This document shows, in pieces, positions 35,573 to 44,682 of a DNA stretch of 64,000 bases. The translations under genes were made by a program, and so were the position numbers. The DNA is from Shewanella denitrificans OS217 (GTDB taxonomy: Bacteria > Pseudomonadota > Gammaproteobacteria > Enterobacterales > Shewanellaceae), in the NCBI RefSeq assembly GCF_000013765.1, contig NC_007954.1:2666001-2730000 (forward strand). Reading direction: 5' to 3'. Under the pieces are notes generated by a model. It was not told where the DNA came from, ran no database searches, and worked only from the letters and a program-made list of their open reading frames with translations. Position 1 is the stretch's first letter. Every line of letters begins with the position of its first letter.

Positions 35573-35602
35573 TAAAAAAGCCAACACAAAAGGTTGGCTT
35601 TA
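35573..35602. terminator. terminator between pdxH and the polyamine genes
   Basis: GCCAAC/GTTGGC stem with flanking A and T runs; it ends speB transcription from the minus strand. About 30 bp upstream of the speB stop region. Confidence 0.75.
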
Positions 35603-35634
35603 CTTGATCTTGACTGAGCTCACCTTAGTGTAAG

Positions 35635-36567
35635 TTACTTCTTCACGAAGCCATGGGCATCGGCCCACACGTGCAGCATTTCAAGACCTAGGCTCGCCCC
35701 AGCAAGGGCTGTGATGTCGGCACTGTCATAAGAAGGCGCCACTTCGACTACGTCCATGCCGACGATATTTAATCCACGTAGGCCACGAATAATCTTCATG
35801 GCTTTATCTGTGGTTAATCCGCCGCATACTGGCGTACCAGTTCCTGGTGCGAAAGCCGGATCTAAGCAGTCAATATCAAAGGTCACGTATAACGGCATAT
35901 CGCCAATACGGGCGCGCACTTTTTCAACGATTTGCTCAGGCGTCAAGTCATTGGCCATGGCCGCATCTATGACTTCAAAACCATGACCTTCTTTGGTGTA
36001 ATCGGTACGAATACCAATTTGCATTGAATGATCTAGGTCGATTAAGCCTTCGCGAGGTGCATGATAGAACATGGTGCCATGATCGTACTTGCTACCTTCG
36101 CTATAAGTGTCTGTATGGGCATCGAAATGCAGCAGCGCCATTTTACCGAATTTCTTCTGGTGAGCGCGCAATAACGGCAAGGTCACAAAGTGATCGCCAC
36201 CAAAGCTTAATAGCCCTTTGTCCGCATCCAATACGCGAGTGGCGAAGGCTTCTAAACGTGTGGTGAAATCTTCTTGATCGCCACAGTTAAACACTAAGTC
36301 ACCGGCATCAACAATCTTGATGCACTGATTAAGGCTAAAATCCCAAGGCCAGCGAGTATCTTCCCAGGCCAAATTCACCGATGCACGGCGAATGGCTTCA
36401 GGTCCCATACGACCACCAGAACGTCCTGTGGTTGCCAAATCAAAAGGTAAACCTATCACAACCACGTTTGCATCGGATTCTGTAGGTTTGAAATTTAGGG
36501 GTTGGCGCAAATAACCAAACGCATTGGAATATAGCGAATAATCAGGTTTTTCTGCGATGGTGGTCAT
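35635..36567 (-). CDS. speB: agmatinase
   Basis: Hydrolyses agmatine to putrescine and urea. 310 residues of the ureohydrolase family with the binuclear Mn ligands in GGDHFVTLPLL, LHFDAHTDTY and TFDIDCLDPAFAPGTGTPVCGG. It lies 30 bp after speD and downstream of speA, completing arginine-to-putrescine conversion. GGAG precedes the ATG. Confidence 0.93.
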   Translation of the reverse strand: MTTIAEKPDYSLYSNAFGYLRQPLNFKPTESDANVVVIGLPFDLATTGRSGGRMGPEAIRRASVNLAWEDTRWPWDFSLNQCIKIVDAGDLVFNCGDQEDFTTRLEAFATRVLDADKGLLSFGGDHFVTLPLLRAHQKKFGKMALLHFDAHTDTYSEGSKYDHGTMFYHAPREGLIDLDHSMQIGIRTDYTKEGHGFEVIDAAMANDLTPEQIVEKVRARIGDMPLYVTFDIDCLDPAFAPGTGTPVCGGLTTDKAMKIIRGLRGLNIVGMDVVEVAPSYDSADITALAGASLGLEMLHVWADAHGFVKK

Positions 36568-36596
36568 AAACTCTCCAGGATGGCAATTGCCGACAA

Positions 36597-37532
36597 TTAC
36601 ATGAATTCAGGGATCAGCACTTCTTTACAAGACTGTTGATAGTGGCTGAAGTGAATATTATACCCTAGGGAAGTGGTAATTGAACAACTCCCTAAGCATA
36701 AATGTGCATGAAACTCCTTTTCTTCATGGGCTAAATTAAACCCTATGATGTCCCAACTGCTGGGTTTTAGCCGCGCTAACAAATTAGCGAACACTGGAAC
36801 CCGATAGTGAGCCAGATCTAGGTTGGTTTCTATGCTCACATAGGCGCTTTGTTCTTGGGGGCTGATGTGTATGGTGAAGTACTTGTCGTCTTTGATGCCA
36901 TTGACCGAATAACCAAAGGGGCTAAAGAGGTGGTCGTCCAAGATAAAGTCGGCAAACAAGGTTGAGAGCTGTAGCTTCTGCCGAATGACCGCAGCCTCTT
37001 GTGCCTCTGAGCGTAAATAATCGGCGATATCGCCACTGATGTGATACATCAATAGCTCACAGGTTATCTCTTTCTGCGCCTTGGGATAAGGCTTGGGGCT
37101 ATGAAATAGGTAATGATGATGACTGTCTAAGTGACCGATACGATAGGCTTTGCCTGTGATGTGCTGACGTATAAGTGCGATATCTTCGGCAAATGTGCTG
37201 GGTTGTAGCGCGGCAATAAACTCATTTTTACGCTGAAAACTCACAAAACTTATGACATCGACACCTATGCATTGAATAAAGTGCAGCAGCGCATCTACTA
37301 AGCGAGTACCGCCGCAGGTAAGCATCACCAGTTTATTATCCCACACAAACAAACTGGATTCGCTCAAGATATAGCTATCCAGATAATCATTACTCACCTG
37401 AGAGAGGATATCCGCATCGGCGCTGGCCACTAGGGCCTGCCAAAAATCCATCCCAAGATGCCTAAGGTTCGGCCCAGTTTCACTGACCACCACTTCAAGT
37501 TTTTTTTCGGCGCCTTCAAAAAATAAGCTCAT
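36597..37532 (-). CDS. speD: S-adenosylmethionine decarboxylase, eukaryotic type
   Basis: Pyruvoyl enzyme that makes decarboxylated SAM for aminopropyl transfer. It begins MSLFFEGAEKKLEVVV. The self-cleavage site is SYILSESSLFVW, where Glu58-Ser59 would break and Ser59 become the pyruvoyl group, as in the human YVLSESS sequence. MLTCGGT holds the conserved catalytic Cys (73). At 311 residues it is far longer than the ~115 or ~264-residue bacterial SpeD classes and belongs to the eukaryotic-like group. The start at 37532 leaves out 12 doubtful residues. No spermidine synthase gene is in this window. Confidence 0.9.
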   Translation of the reverse strand: MSLFFEGAEKKLEVVVSETGPNLRHLGMDFWQALVASADADILSQVSNDYLDSYILSESSLFVWDNKLVMLTCGGTRLVDALLHFIQCIGVDVISFVSFQRKNEFIAALQPSTFAEDIALIRQHITGKAYRIGHLDSHHHYLFHSPKPYPKAQKEITCELLMYHISGDIADYLRSEAQEAAVIRQKLQLSTLFADFILDDHLFSPFGYSVNGIKDDKYFTIHISPQEQSAYVSIETNLDLAHYRVPVFANLLARLKPSSWDIIGFNLAHEEKEFHAHLCLGSCSITTSLGYNIHFSHYQQSCKEVLIPEFM

Positions 37533-37638
37533 AAGCTCACACAAACTCCAACAAAAGACTAATACCAATCGTATTAATTATCTGGTCATTCAGCGGGAGC
37601 ATAGCAAGCACCCTTTGAAATGTTAACGCGCAAGGCAT

Positions 37639-37665
37639 AAAAAAACCGGGTTACCCCGGTTTTTA
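37639..37665. terminator. terminator between speA and speD
   Basis: AAACCGGGG-type stem around TAA, ending CCGGTTTTT; it would end speA transcripts, so speD and speB probably have their own promoter (or partial read-through). Confidence 0.9.
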
Positions 37666-37706
37666 TTGTCAGCCATTACAGCCGGTTTACACTAAGACAC
37701 CTTTAC

Positions 37707-39617
37707 TTAGAAATCTTCTAAGTAAGTGTAACCTTTAAGTCCAAGTTGTAACTCTTCTAAAATTGAAGCACGTTCGTCTTCAACAATGTGCTGTTCAACT
37801 AATTCTTCATAGGTATGCATAAACTCATCAGCATCTAAGTTAACGTAACGCAGAACGTCAGCCACAGTGTCACCGTCTAACGTCGACTCAATTCGTGCTT
37901 TACCGTTATCTTCAACAAATACCACAGCCGAATTAGTGTCACCAAAGAGGTTATGCATGTCGCCCAAGATTTCTTGGTATGCACCCACCATGAAGAAGCC
38001 AATCAGGTACGGGTTAGCAGGATCCCATGCGGGTACTGGCAATGTCGTCTCGATACCTTGACCATCTACGTATTGATCGACAATACCGTCGGAGTCACAA
38101 GTGATATCTAGCATTACTGCACGGCGCTCTGGCGCTTTATCAAGGCAAGTCAGTGGCAATACTGGGAATACTTGGTCGATACCCCATGCATCTGGCAATG
38201 ACTGGAATAATGAGAAGTTAACGAATAGCTTGTCAGCTAATTTTTCGTTTAATTCATCAATCACCGGTCTGTGGTAACGGTTGTTATTGCTTAGCAAACC
38301 TTTTACTTCATGACAGACACGTAAGTTGGTTTGCTCAGCCCAGGCTCTATCCATCAGGCTTAATTGCCCGACGGCAAACAAAGAATGCGCTTCGGCGATA
38401 TCGCTTTGGCTATCGTGATAAATTTCAATAATTGCACGTTGATCGTGACGACCGCTGATCTCTGTCCAAGACTGCCACATGTTATGTAATAGTTGCGGCG
38501 CATCTTCGGCTGGTGCTTGAATATTTTCAGGCATATAGGCTTCAGTGCCAATCACGTCAGTGATTAACACTGCGTGGTGCGCAGTCAAGTGACGACCAGA
38601 TTCAGAAATAATACGTGGCATTGGCTGCTCGTATTCGTTACACAAATCCGTTAACACGTTAACGATATTATTGGCGTACTCGGTTAAACCGTAGTTCATC
38701 GAGTTATTGCTTTGACTGCGAGTGCCATCATAGTCAACCGCTAAGCCGCCGCCGACATCGAAACAGTTAATGCTGGCACCCAGTTGACGTAACTCACAAT
38801 AGAAACGGCCCGCTTCACTCACACCTTGGCGAATATCACGAATGTTGGCAATTTGAGAACCTAAGTGGAAATGCAATAACTGTAAAGACTCCAACATGTT
38901 GGCTTCTTTCAGCTCATCAACTACTTTAAGCACTTGGGCTGCAGAAAGGCCAAACTTAGATTTTTCGCCGCCACTGGCTTGCCATTTACCTTTGCCTTGG
39001 AATGCAAGACGGGTGCGTAAACCAAGACGGGGAGTGACGCCAAGCTCACGGGCTTCTTCAAGCACCATTTTAAGCTCAGACATCTTCTCAAGTACGATGT
39101 AAACTTTATGGCCTAGCTTTTCACCAATTAAGGCTAAACGAACGTATTCTTTATCTTTGTAACCATTACAGACGATTACTGAGCTGGCTTTTTGTGCCAT
39201 GGCGAGTACCGCCATCAATTCAGGCTTACTGCCTGCTTCTAAACCCAGCTGAGGTACTTCTTTAGAGACTTGGCTGGCTAGAATTTCTTCAACTACCGTT
39301 TTCTGTTGGTTTACCTTGATGGGGTACACCAATAAGTAATCGTTTTGATACTCGTATTTTTGAATGGCCTGGTTAAATGCATCACACAGGCTTTCGACTC
39401 TGTGGTGCAAAATTTGCGGGAAACGCACTAATACAGGTAAGGCAATACCTGCTTGGACCAAATCTTGTGCCAGTGTATCTAAGGCGACCTTGTTGGATGG
39501 GTTTAATGGATCGGGCGATACTGTCACCTCGCCAGCTTCACCGATACCGTAAAAGCCTTGGCTCCAATGAGTCACATTGTAGCCTGCGCGGGCATCTTCG
39601 ATTGTCCAATCATTCAT
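37707..39617 (-). CDS. speA: biosynthetic arginine decarboxylase
   Basis: PLP enzyme converting arginine to agmatine. 636 residues, the family's usual size. It starts NDWTIEDARAGYNVTHWSQGFYGI. The cofactor Lys is in LLVYPIKVNQQKTVVEE (about residue 100). GLEAGSKPELMAVLA, LLHFHLGSQIANIRDI, and FDVGGGLAVDYDGTRS follow, all typical. Product feeds SpeB downstream. GGGAA precedes the ATG. Confidence 0.96.
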   Translation of the reverse strand: MNDWTIEDARAGYNVTHWSQGFYGIGEAGEVTVSPDPLNPSNKVALDTLAQDLVQAGIALPVLVRFPQILHHRVESLCDAFNQAIQKYEYQNDYLLVYPIKVNQQKTVVEEILASQVSKEVPQLGLEAGSKPELMAVLAMAQKASSVIVCNGYKDKEYVRLALIGEKLGHKVYIVLEKMSELKMVLEEARELGVTPRLGLRTRLAFQGKGKWQASGGEKSKFGLSAAQVLKVVDELKEANMLESLQLLHFHLGSQIANIRDIRQGVSEAGRFYCELRQLGASINCFDVGGGLAVDYDGTRSQSNNSMNYGLTEYANNIVNVLTDLCNEYEQPMPRIISESGRHLTAHHAVLITDVIGTEAYMPENIQAPAEDAPQLLHNMWQSWTEISGRHDQRAIIEIYHDSQSDIAEAHSLFAVGQLSLMDRAWAEQTNLRVCHEVKGLLSNNNRYHRPVIDELNEKLADKLFVNFSLFQSLPDAWGIDQVFPVLPLTCLDKAPERRAVMLDITCDSDGIVDQYVDGQGIETTLPVPAWDPANPYLIGFFMVGAYQEILGDMHNLFGDTNSAVVFVEDNGKARIESTLDGDTVADVLRYVNLDADEFMHTYEELVEQHIVEDERASILEELQLGLKGYTYLEDF

Positions 39618-40408
39618 ATATAAATTCCCATAATATTAATATTGAGCAGCGGCCGACTCGGCGGATTTGACTGCTGTAATAAACCATACCAAAGCACTGT
39701 TTTTATACCTTGGTTCACCGCCGGCTGATATCGCTATCGTCGCCGCTTAAAAAAGACCCAAATTAATGGCTTGAACTCAGGCCTGTGAACTTTTCATTTA
39801 AAACTAACCCGCACACTAAAAACTCCAGAAACAGGCGTTAGTATAGCGCGATCCGCGATAACATCGAATGAGTCAAACAGATAAAACTTGCAATAACTCT
39901 GTGGCTGCAGCGTAAAGAGGCAAACGAGATAGACAGATTTGAAAGGGTGAACAAACACTATAAAAAGGGTATTTATGTACATTCTACCTGAATCGTCTCC
40001 CAAGTCTGATTTGCATCGTTAACCACGCTGTTTGCCGATCCTTGCTGGCAGAGCATAACACTCAAAATTGCTGGCAATAATAATTACAATCAGCGATCGG
40101 CGCAATTAAACCGCGAGCGGCTGCTGATTGCAAGTAAGAAGCTTTGATCTGGTTAAAAAAATCCTGTTAGCCGTGCTTAGGCACATCGTTAGCGCCTCCA
40201 TAACCAACAATCGCTCTCGGCCTTAACTGCCATAAGGCATCACAGAGTCATATGTATGATGTTTTTTCATTCAATTCACCTTTAATTAATGAACTTTTAA
40301 TCCATTGTATTTTTTATACTAGGCAAAGGGCCCTGGAAAGTTACAATCGACACAATTGAGTATATAATCAGGGCGATTTTTACTTTTATAAGCGAAACAG
40401 AGTCACAG
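39618..40408. other. 790-bp intergenic region between divergent speA and cvfB
   Basis: I see no gene here; short minus-strand frames look spurious. It must hold both divergent promoters. Two perfect pairings overlap and exclude one another: GCCGATC (40034) with GATCGGC (40095), and CAATCAGC (40087) with GCTGATTG (40123). A switching leader for cvfB is possible, but unproven. Confidence 0.5.
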
Positions 40409-41242
40409 ATGATACAGATTGGAAAGAACTACCCACTTGAAGTGGTAAAAGAAGTCAGCTTTGGTGTGTATCTTAATGCACAGGAGCTCGGTCAAGTGCT
40501 CTTGCCTAAGAAGTTTGTCCCTAAAGGTTGCGCTGTGGGTGACATTTTAAACGTGTTCTTGTATTTAGACTCTGAAGACATAGTTATCGCCACTACCCAA
40601 ACACCACTGGCTCAAGTGGGTGAGTTTGCCTACCTTAAAGCGGTAGCAACCAGCTCTTATGGCGCGTTTCTCGATTGGGGCTTAGACAAAGACTTATTAT
40701 TGCCTTTCGGTGAACAGCACAGAGAGATTGAAGTTGGCCGCTCTTACTTAGTGTATGTCTATGCGAACCAGGCCGATGAGCGCATTGTTGCTTCATCAAA
40801 AGTCGATAAATTCCTCGATAAAACCCCTGCCGAATATCAAGCTGGCGAAGAAGTTGAACTCTATATCGGCGGCACGACTGACTTAGGCTTTAAAGCCATA
40901 GTCAATCACCAGCATTGGGGCGTGTTGTTTCAGAATGAAGTATTCCAAAGACTCAGCTTCGGGCAAAAGATCAACGGCTTTGTTAAACAAGTGCGCAGCG
41001 ACGGTAAAATTGATTTAATTTTACAAAAAGGTGCCCAGCAGTCCTTCGATAAACACTCTGAAACCATTATCAATAAGCTGCATCGTGCCGGTGGTTTCTT
41101 ACCCCTAACCGATAAGACAGATGCAGAAGTGATCTATGAACAGTTAGGCATGAGTAAGAAAGCATTTAAACGTGCTATCGGCGGTTTATTCAAAGCCGGA
41201 CAGCTCAGTATAGATGCCGACGGCTTGCGTTCGAGCAAATAA
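40409..41242 (+). CDS. cvfB: CvfB-family S1-like RNA-binding protein
   Basis: 277 residues made of S1-type beta-barrel domains: VVKEVSFGVYLNAQELGQVLLPKKFVP, AVATSSYGAFLDWGLDKDLLLPFGEQ, and GFKAIVNHQHWGVLFQNEVFQRLSFGQKINGFVKQVRSDGKIDL, then a C-terminal winged-helix (MSKKAFKRAIGGLFKAG). This matches CvfB (YitL), an RNA-binding protein. The cellular role in this group is unknown. A strong terminator follows. Confidence 0.85.
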   Translation: MIQIGKNYPLEVVKEVSFGVYLNAQELGQVLLPKKFVPKGCAVGDILNVFLYLDSEDIVIATTQTPLAQVGEFAYLKAVATSSYGAFLDWGLDKDLLLPFGEQHREIEVGRSYLVYVYANQADERIVASSKVDKFLDKTPAEYQAGEEVELYIGGTTDLGFKAIVNHQHWGVLFQNEVFQRLSFGQKINGFVKQVRSDGKIDLILQKGAQQSFDKHSETIINKLHRAGGFLPLTDKTDAEVIYEQLGMSKKAFKRAIGGLFKAGQLSIDADGLRSSK

Positions 41243-41277
41243 ACCCTGTTTTAACTCAGTGAGAGTGTATTCAGTCA

Positions 41278-41313
41278 CAGGCTTCTGTTATAAATGGAAG
41301 CCTGTTTTCTTTT
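41278..41313 (+). terminator. terminator of cvfB
   Basis: CAGGCTTC (41278) pairs with GAAGCCTG (41297), then TTTTCTTTT. It lies just before the yceH start, which rules out a longer yceH frame. Confidence 0.9.
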
Positions 41314-41323
41314 GAGATGTATG

Positions 41324-42025
41324 ATGGAACTCACTGAATTTGAAGCAAGAGTCATAGGCTGCCTGTTAGAAAAGGAAGTCACGACCCCAGATCAATACCC
41401 GCTTTCACTTAATGCCCTCACGCTTGCCTGTAACCAAAAAAGCAGCCGTGAACCGGTAATGAGTCTCACAGAAAGCCAAGTTCAAGCAAGCCTTGATGAA
41501 TTAGCCAAGAAGCGCTTAGTCAGTGAACAATCTGGCTTTGGTAGTAGAGTCGTTAAATACAAGCACAGATTCTGCAATACCGAGTTCAGTGAACTGCAAT
41601 TCTCCAGTGCAGAGCTTTCATTAATCTGCTTGTTGCTACTCAGAGGCCCACAAACGCCTGGGGAGCTCAAGAGTCGCAGTCAAAGACTGCATGAATTTTC
41701 CCATGTCAGTGAAGTTGAACATTGCCTGTATAGCTTGTCTCAGTCAGATAAGCCTCATGTTGCTATGTTGGCAAGGGAGCCCAATAAACGTGAACATCGT
41801 TACATCGAACTCTTCAGCCATGGCGTAAGTGAGGCTTTGACCTTGGCCGCTGACACACAGCATCAGCGCCCTCCACAAACACCTCATCTCAGCAGCAGAA
41901 CAAATGTGGACAATTCTTACGAATCTGATGAGAGGTTCACCCAGCTTGAAGGCAGAATTAATCAGCTCGAACAACAAGTGGCATCTTTAGAGGCCAAGCT
42001 ACTGGGTTTATTGAGCAATACATAA
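41324..42025 (+). CDS. yceH: YceH-family (UPF0502) winged-helix protein
   Basis: 233 residues beginning MELTEFEARVIGCLLEKEVTTPDQYPLSLNALTLACNQKSSREPVM, the family's hallmark, with two winged-helix repeats and a C-terminal coiled segment (RFTQLEGRINQLEQQVASLEAKL). The start is after the cvfB terminator. It is likely a DNA-binding protein; no target is known. Confidence 0.88.
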   Translation: MELTEFEARVIGCLLEKEVTTPDQYPLSLNALTLACNQKSSREPVMSLTESQVQASLDELAKKRLVSEQSGFGSRVVKYKHRFCNTEFSELQFSSAELSLICLLLLRGPQTPGELKSRSQRLHEFSHVSEVEHCLYSLSQSDKPHVAMLAREPNKREHRYIELFSHGVSEALTLAADTQHQRPPQTPHLSSRTNVDNSYESDERFTQLEGRINQLEQQVASLEAKLLGLLSNT

Positions 42026-42107
42026 GGCAAGCTAGGCATCTGGCAATTCGGCTAAGCCAAGTCTCACTGCCTTGTAATGTACTAGGCACAAACTTAAGGA
42101 AACAACA

Positions 42108-42941
42108 ATGGCGTTATCCCGCAAGCCCTCCGGGCTTAAACACATCTGGTTAATTGCACTCAATGAAGTCAGTAAGCGCTTTACCCAAGGCCAAGGTTTA
42201 GTCGCCTTGTTGGCATTTATATTGATCTGGGGACTTATTCTGCTTTACCCCATCAAGGAGGCCACCTTCTTCTTGCTCGACCCAAGCTTTAAACAGCTGA
42301 CTCTGGCTGTGTTTGGTCCCAATGCACTGGATCAATTGTTTATGTGGCCCGTGGCGGAATTTGCTGTGTTTTGGTGTGCCGGTTTGTATCTGTTCCCCAT
42401 GTTCAGTATTTTTATCAGTGCCGACCAATTTAGCTCAGATAAACACAGAGGGACTTTTAGATTTTACAGCTTAAGGGTCAGTCGTGATTCGCTATTTTTT
42501 GGCCGTTTTCTCGGGCAGATGTTGATCCAGCTCGCGCTCATTTGTTTTACTGTCTTAGCAACGATTGCCTTGGCATTAAGCCGTGATCCAAGTTTGTGGC
42601 TGGAGGCCATCAGCACAGGTTTTTATGTATTGCTGAATATTGTTATCGTGCTGTTACCTTACACTGCTGTGATGGCACTTTTCTCTCTATATGCAAAATC
42701 TGCACGGCAAGCCACTATTTTCGCCGTCATTCTGTGGGCCTTAGTGTCTATTTGCATTGCCGTGATTAATAGCCAGTTCCCCAGTGTTGATTTCTTACAA
42801 TGGGCCCTTCCCGGCTCGCAGATCATTAGCATGATGAACACCCAAGGCACTGCTGCTTTACTGTTCGCCCCCATTCCTTTACTGCAAACCTTAATCATCT
42901 TATTCATCGGAAGGCTTTATATGCAAAGGAGCTCATTATGA
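42108..42941 (+). CDS. ABC-2-type transporter permease
   Basis: 277 residues with about six membrane helices and the cytoplasmic stretch SADQFSSDKHRGTFRFYSLRVSRDSLFFGRFLGQM typical of ABC-2 permeases (NatB/NosY-like). It overlaps the next gene by four bases (ATGA), so the two form one exporter. The substrate is unknown. Confidence 0.85.
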   Translation: MALSRKPSGLKHIWLIALNEVSKRFTQGQGLVALLAFILIWGLILLYPIKEATFFLLDPSFKQLTLAVFGPNALDQLFMWPVAEFAVFWCAGLYLFPMFSIFISADQFSSDKHRGTFRFYSLRVSRDSLFFGRFLGQMLIQLALICFTVLATIALALSRDPSLWLEAISTGFYVLLNIVIVLLPYTAVMALFSLYAKSARQATIFAVILWALVSICIAVINSQFPSVDFLQWALPGSQIISMMNTQGTAALLFAPIPLLQTLIILFIGRLYMQRSSL

Positions 42942-43834
42942 TGCTGATAGAATGCCAACAAGTCTCTAAGCACTACGGTGATAAATTAGCCCTAGATAAA
43001 GTGTCATTGTCCTTAAGTGCAGGGGCTCCTATTGGTCTTGTTGGCCCAAATGGTGCAGGTAAAACCACCCTATTTAGCTTATTGTGCGGCTATATTTTAC
43101 CTAGTGAAGGTGATATTCGCATCATGGGGCACAAAGCTGGGAGCTCAGAGTTACTGGGACTTGTCTCGGCGCTGCCACAAGATGCGGCGTTAGATCCCAA
43201 TTTAACTGTGTTAGAACAACTGAGCTTTTTTGCACGTTTGCAAGGCATGCCTAAAATGGCGGCCAAAGAAGAAGCCTTAAGAGTGCTGGCATTAGTCGAT
43301 TTAAGCAGTTCTGCCAAGCTTAAACCTAAGAGTCTGAGTCATGGTATGGGTAAGCGGGTCGCTATCGCTCAGGCCTTAATTGGTGAGCCTAAATTAGTCT
43401 TACTGGATGAGCCAACGGCAGGACTCGACCCCGTCAATGCAAGGCTCATTCGCCAGATAGTAAAATCCCAATCCATTAACACTCAGTTTGTTATTAGCTC
43501 CCATAACTTGGAAGAGCTTGAAAAATTGTGCGACCAAATTGTCTATCTAGAACAAGGAAGATTAGCGCAATCAGTCTCCTTAGCCCAACAAGACGGCAGT
43601 GCTTATCTTACCCTAGTGATGAAACAAGCCGACTACCCTGCACTTGTTAGCGCCATCAAGGCCCTCCCCTCTGTGCTTGATGTGACCAATAAGGAAGAGC
43701 AACTGCTTATCAGCTATCAAGCGGCTGCAAATGTTGACCTAGAGCAAGCCTTATTCTCCCTTTTCAGCACACAGGGCTGGCAATACAAGATGCTGTTAAA
43801 AGGCAGAAGCTTGGAAGATACCTTGTTCGCGTAA
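42938..43834 (+). CDS. ABC transporter ATP-binding protein
   Basis: 298 residues. Walker A GPNGAGKTTLFS near residue 37, signature LSHGMGKRVAIAQAL near 131, Walker B LVLLDEPTAGLDP near 155, and the H-loop SSHNLEELEKL. The C-terminal 90 residues are the accessory domain common in DrrA/NatA-like exporters. It partners with the preceding permease. Confidence 0.93.
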   Translation: MMLIECQQVSKHYGDKLALDKVSLSLSAGAPIGLVGPNGAGKTTLFSLLCGYILPSEGDIRIMGHKAGSSELLGLVSALPQDAALDPNLTVLEQLSFFARLQGMPKMAAKEEALRVLALVDLSSSAKLKPKSLSHGMGKRVAIAQALIGEPKLVLLDEPTAGLDPVNARLIRQIVKSQSINTQFVISSHNLEELEKLCDQIVYLEQGRLAQSVSLAQQDGSAYLTLVMKQADYPALVSAIKALPSVLDVTNKEEQLLISYQAAANVDLEQALFSLFSTQGWQYKMLLKGRSLEDTLFA

Positions 43835-43887
43835 ACTTAGGTGGCTTTGAAGCAGATGTGTTCTGTTAAACAGTGCTAAGCAAATTC

Positions 43888-43917
43888 AAATAGGTGACTC
43901 AGGTCGCCTATTTTTTT
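43888..43917 (+). terminator. terminator of the ABC operon
   Basis: AAATAGGTGAC with GTCGCCTATTT (one mismatch), then T7. Confidence 0.85.
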
Positions 43918-44047
43918 GGACTTAAGATAATCGTAACCAAGATAAATAACCGGAAATTCGCGGGGTTTGACCGTAACTAGCGAGATAGTCGCTAGGAAGG
44001 ATTGAGAAAATTAATCCGCTGATCGTATTTGTAGTAAATTTTAAGCA

Positions 44048-44078
44048 AAAAAAAAGCCACAACCTAAGTTGCAGCCTA
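44048..44078 (-). terminator. terminator of the cold-shock gene
   Basis: Minus strand: GGCTGCAAC, TTAG, GTTGTGGC, with two G-U pairs and a T9 run. Confidence 0.85.
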
Positions 44079-44109
44079 TTTTCAATACTTAGCGCTGGGC
44101 TAGGTATTA

Positions 44110-44319
44110 TTAGCCAACTACTGAAACGTTCTCAGCTTGAGGACCTTTTTGACCTTGAGTCACAGTGAAAGACACTTTTTGACCTTCGTCAAGAGTCTTG
44201 AAACCGTCAGAGTTGATAGCGCGGAAATGTACGAATACATCTGGGCCAGACTCTTGCTCGATAAATCCAAAACCTTTATCAGAGTTGAACCACTTAACAA
44301 CACCAGTAACTTGAGACAT
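44110..44319 (-). CDS. cold-shock protein, CspA family
   Basis: 69 residues. TGVVKWFNSDKGFGFIEQESG contains RNP1 (KGFGFI) and DVFVHFRAI contains RNP2 (VFVHF), the nucleic-acid-binding surface of the cold-shock fold. It acts as an RNA chaperone. The 360 bp upstream (44320-44682) hold no gene and are long enough for the structured leader common in cold-inducible csp genes, but I did not identify a cold box with confidence. AGGA precedes the ATG. Confidence 0.95.
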   Translation of the reverse strand: MSQVTGVVKWFNSDKGFGFIEQESGPDVFVHFRAINSDGFKTLDEGQKVSFTVTQGQKGPQAENVSVVG

Positions 44320-44682
44320 AATATGAATCCTGTAAAAAAATAATTAAAGCCTTAACGGCGTAGAGCTGGAAAATGCCGGTATTACTTATGTTCACAGGAC
44401 GAAACTGGTCGTATTGAAACACATAAATATAAGCCCAACTTTCAAGCCTGATAAACTATAAAGCATTTAATCGGGATGTCAACAAACAACAGGATTAACT
44501 TCACTTTTTATTCCTAGTCGACAGCTAAGTTGACTGTGTGAGCCTTTAATCTGTTAGCTTATTGATAACTTGACTAATGGTATGACCACCCTCGATGATT
44601 GTTTTATTTTGTGAACAGTGAAGTTCAATACCTTAGGGCAGTCGAAAGCTTCCATTTTCAGCAACTGAATTAAGCTGCTGGG

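Noticed and set aside
39794..40003. Minus-strand 69-codon frame upstream of speA
   Set aside because: No ribosome-binding site or recognisable protein pattern; lies in a promoter region.
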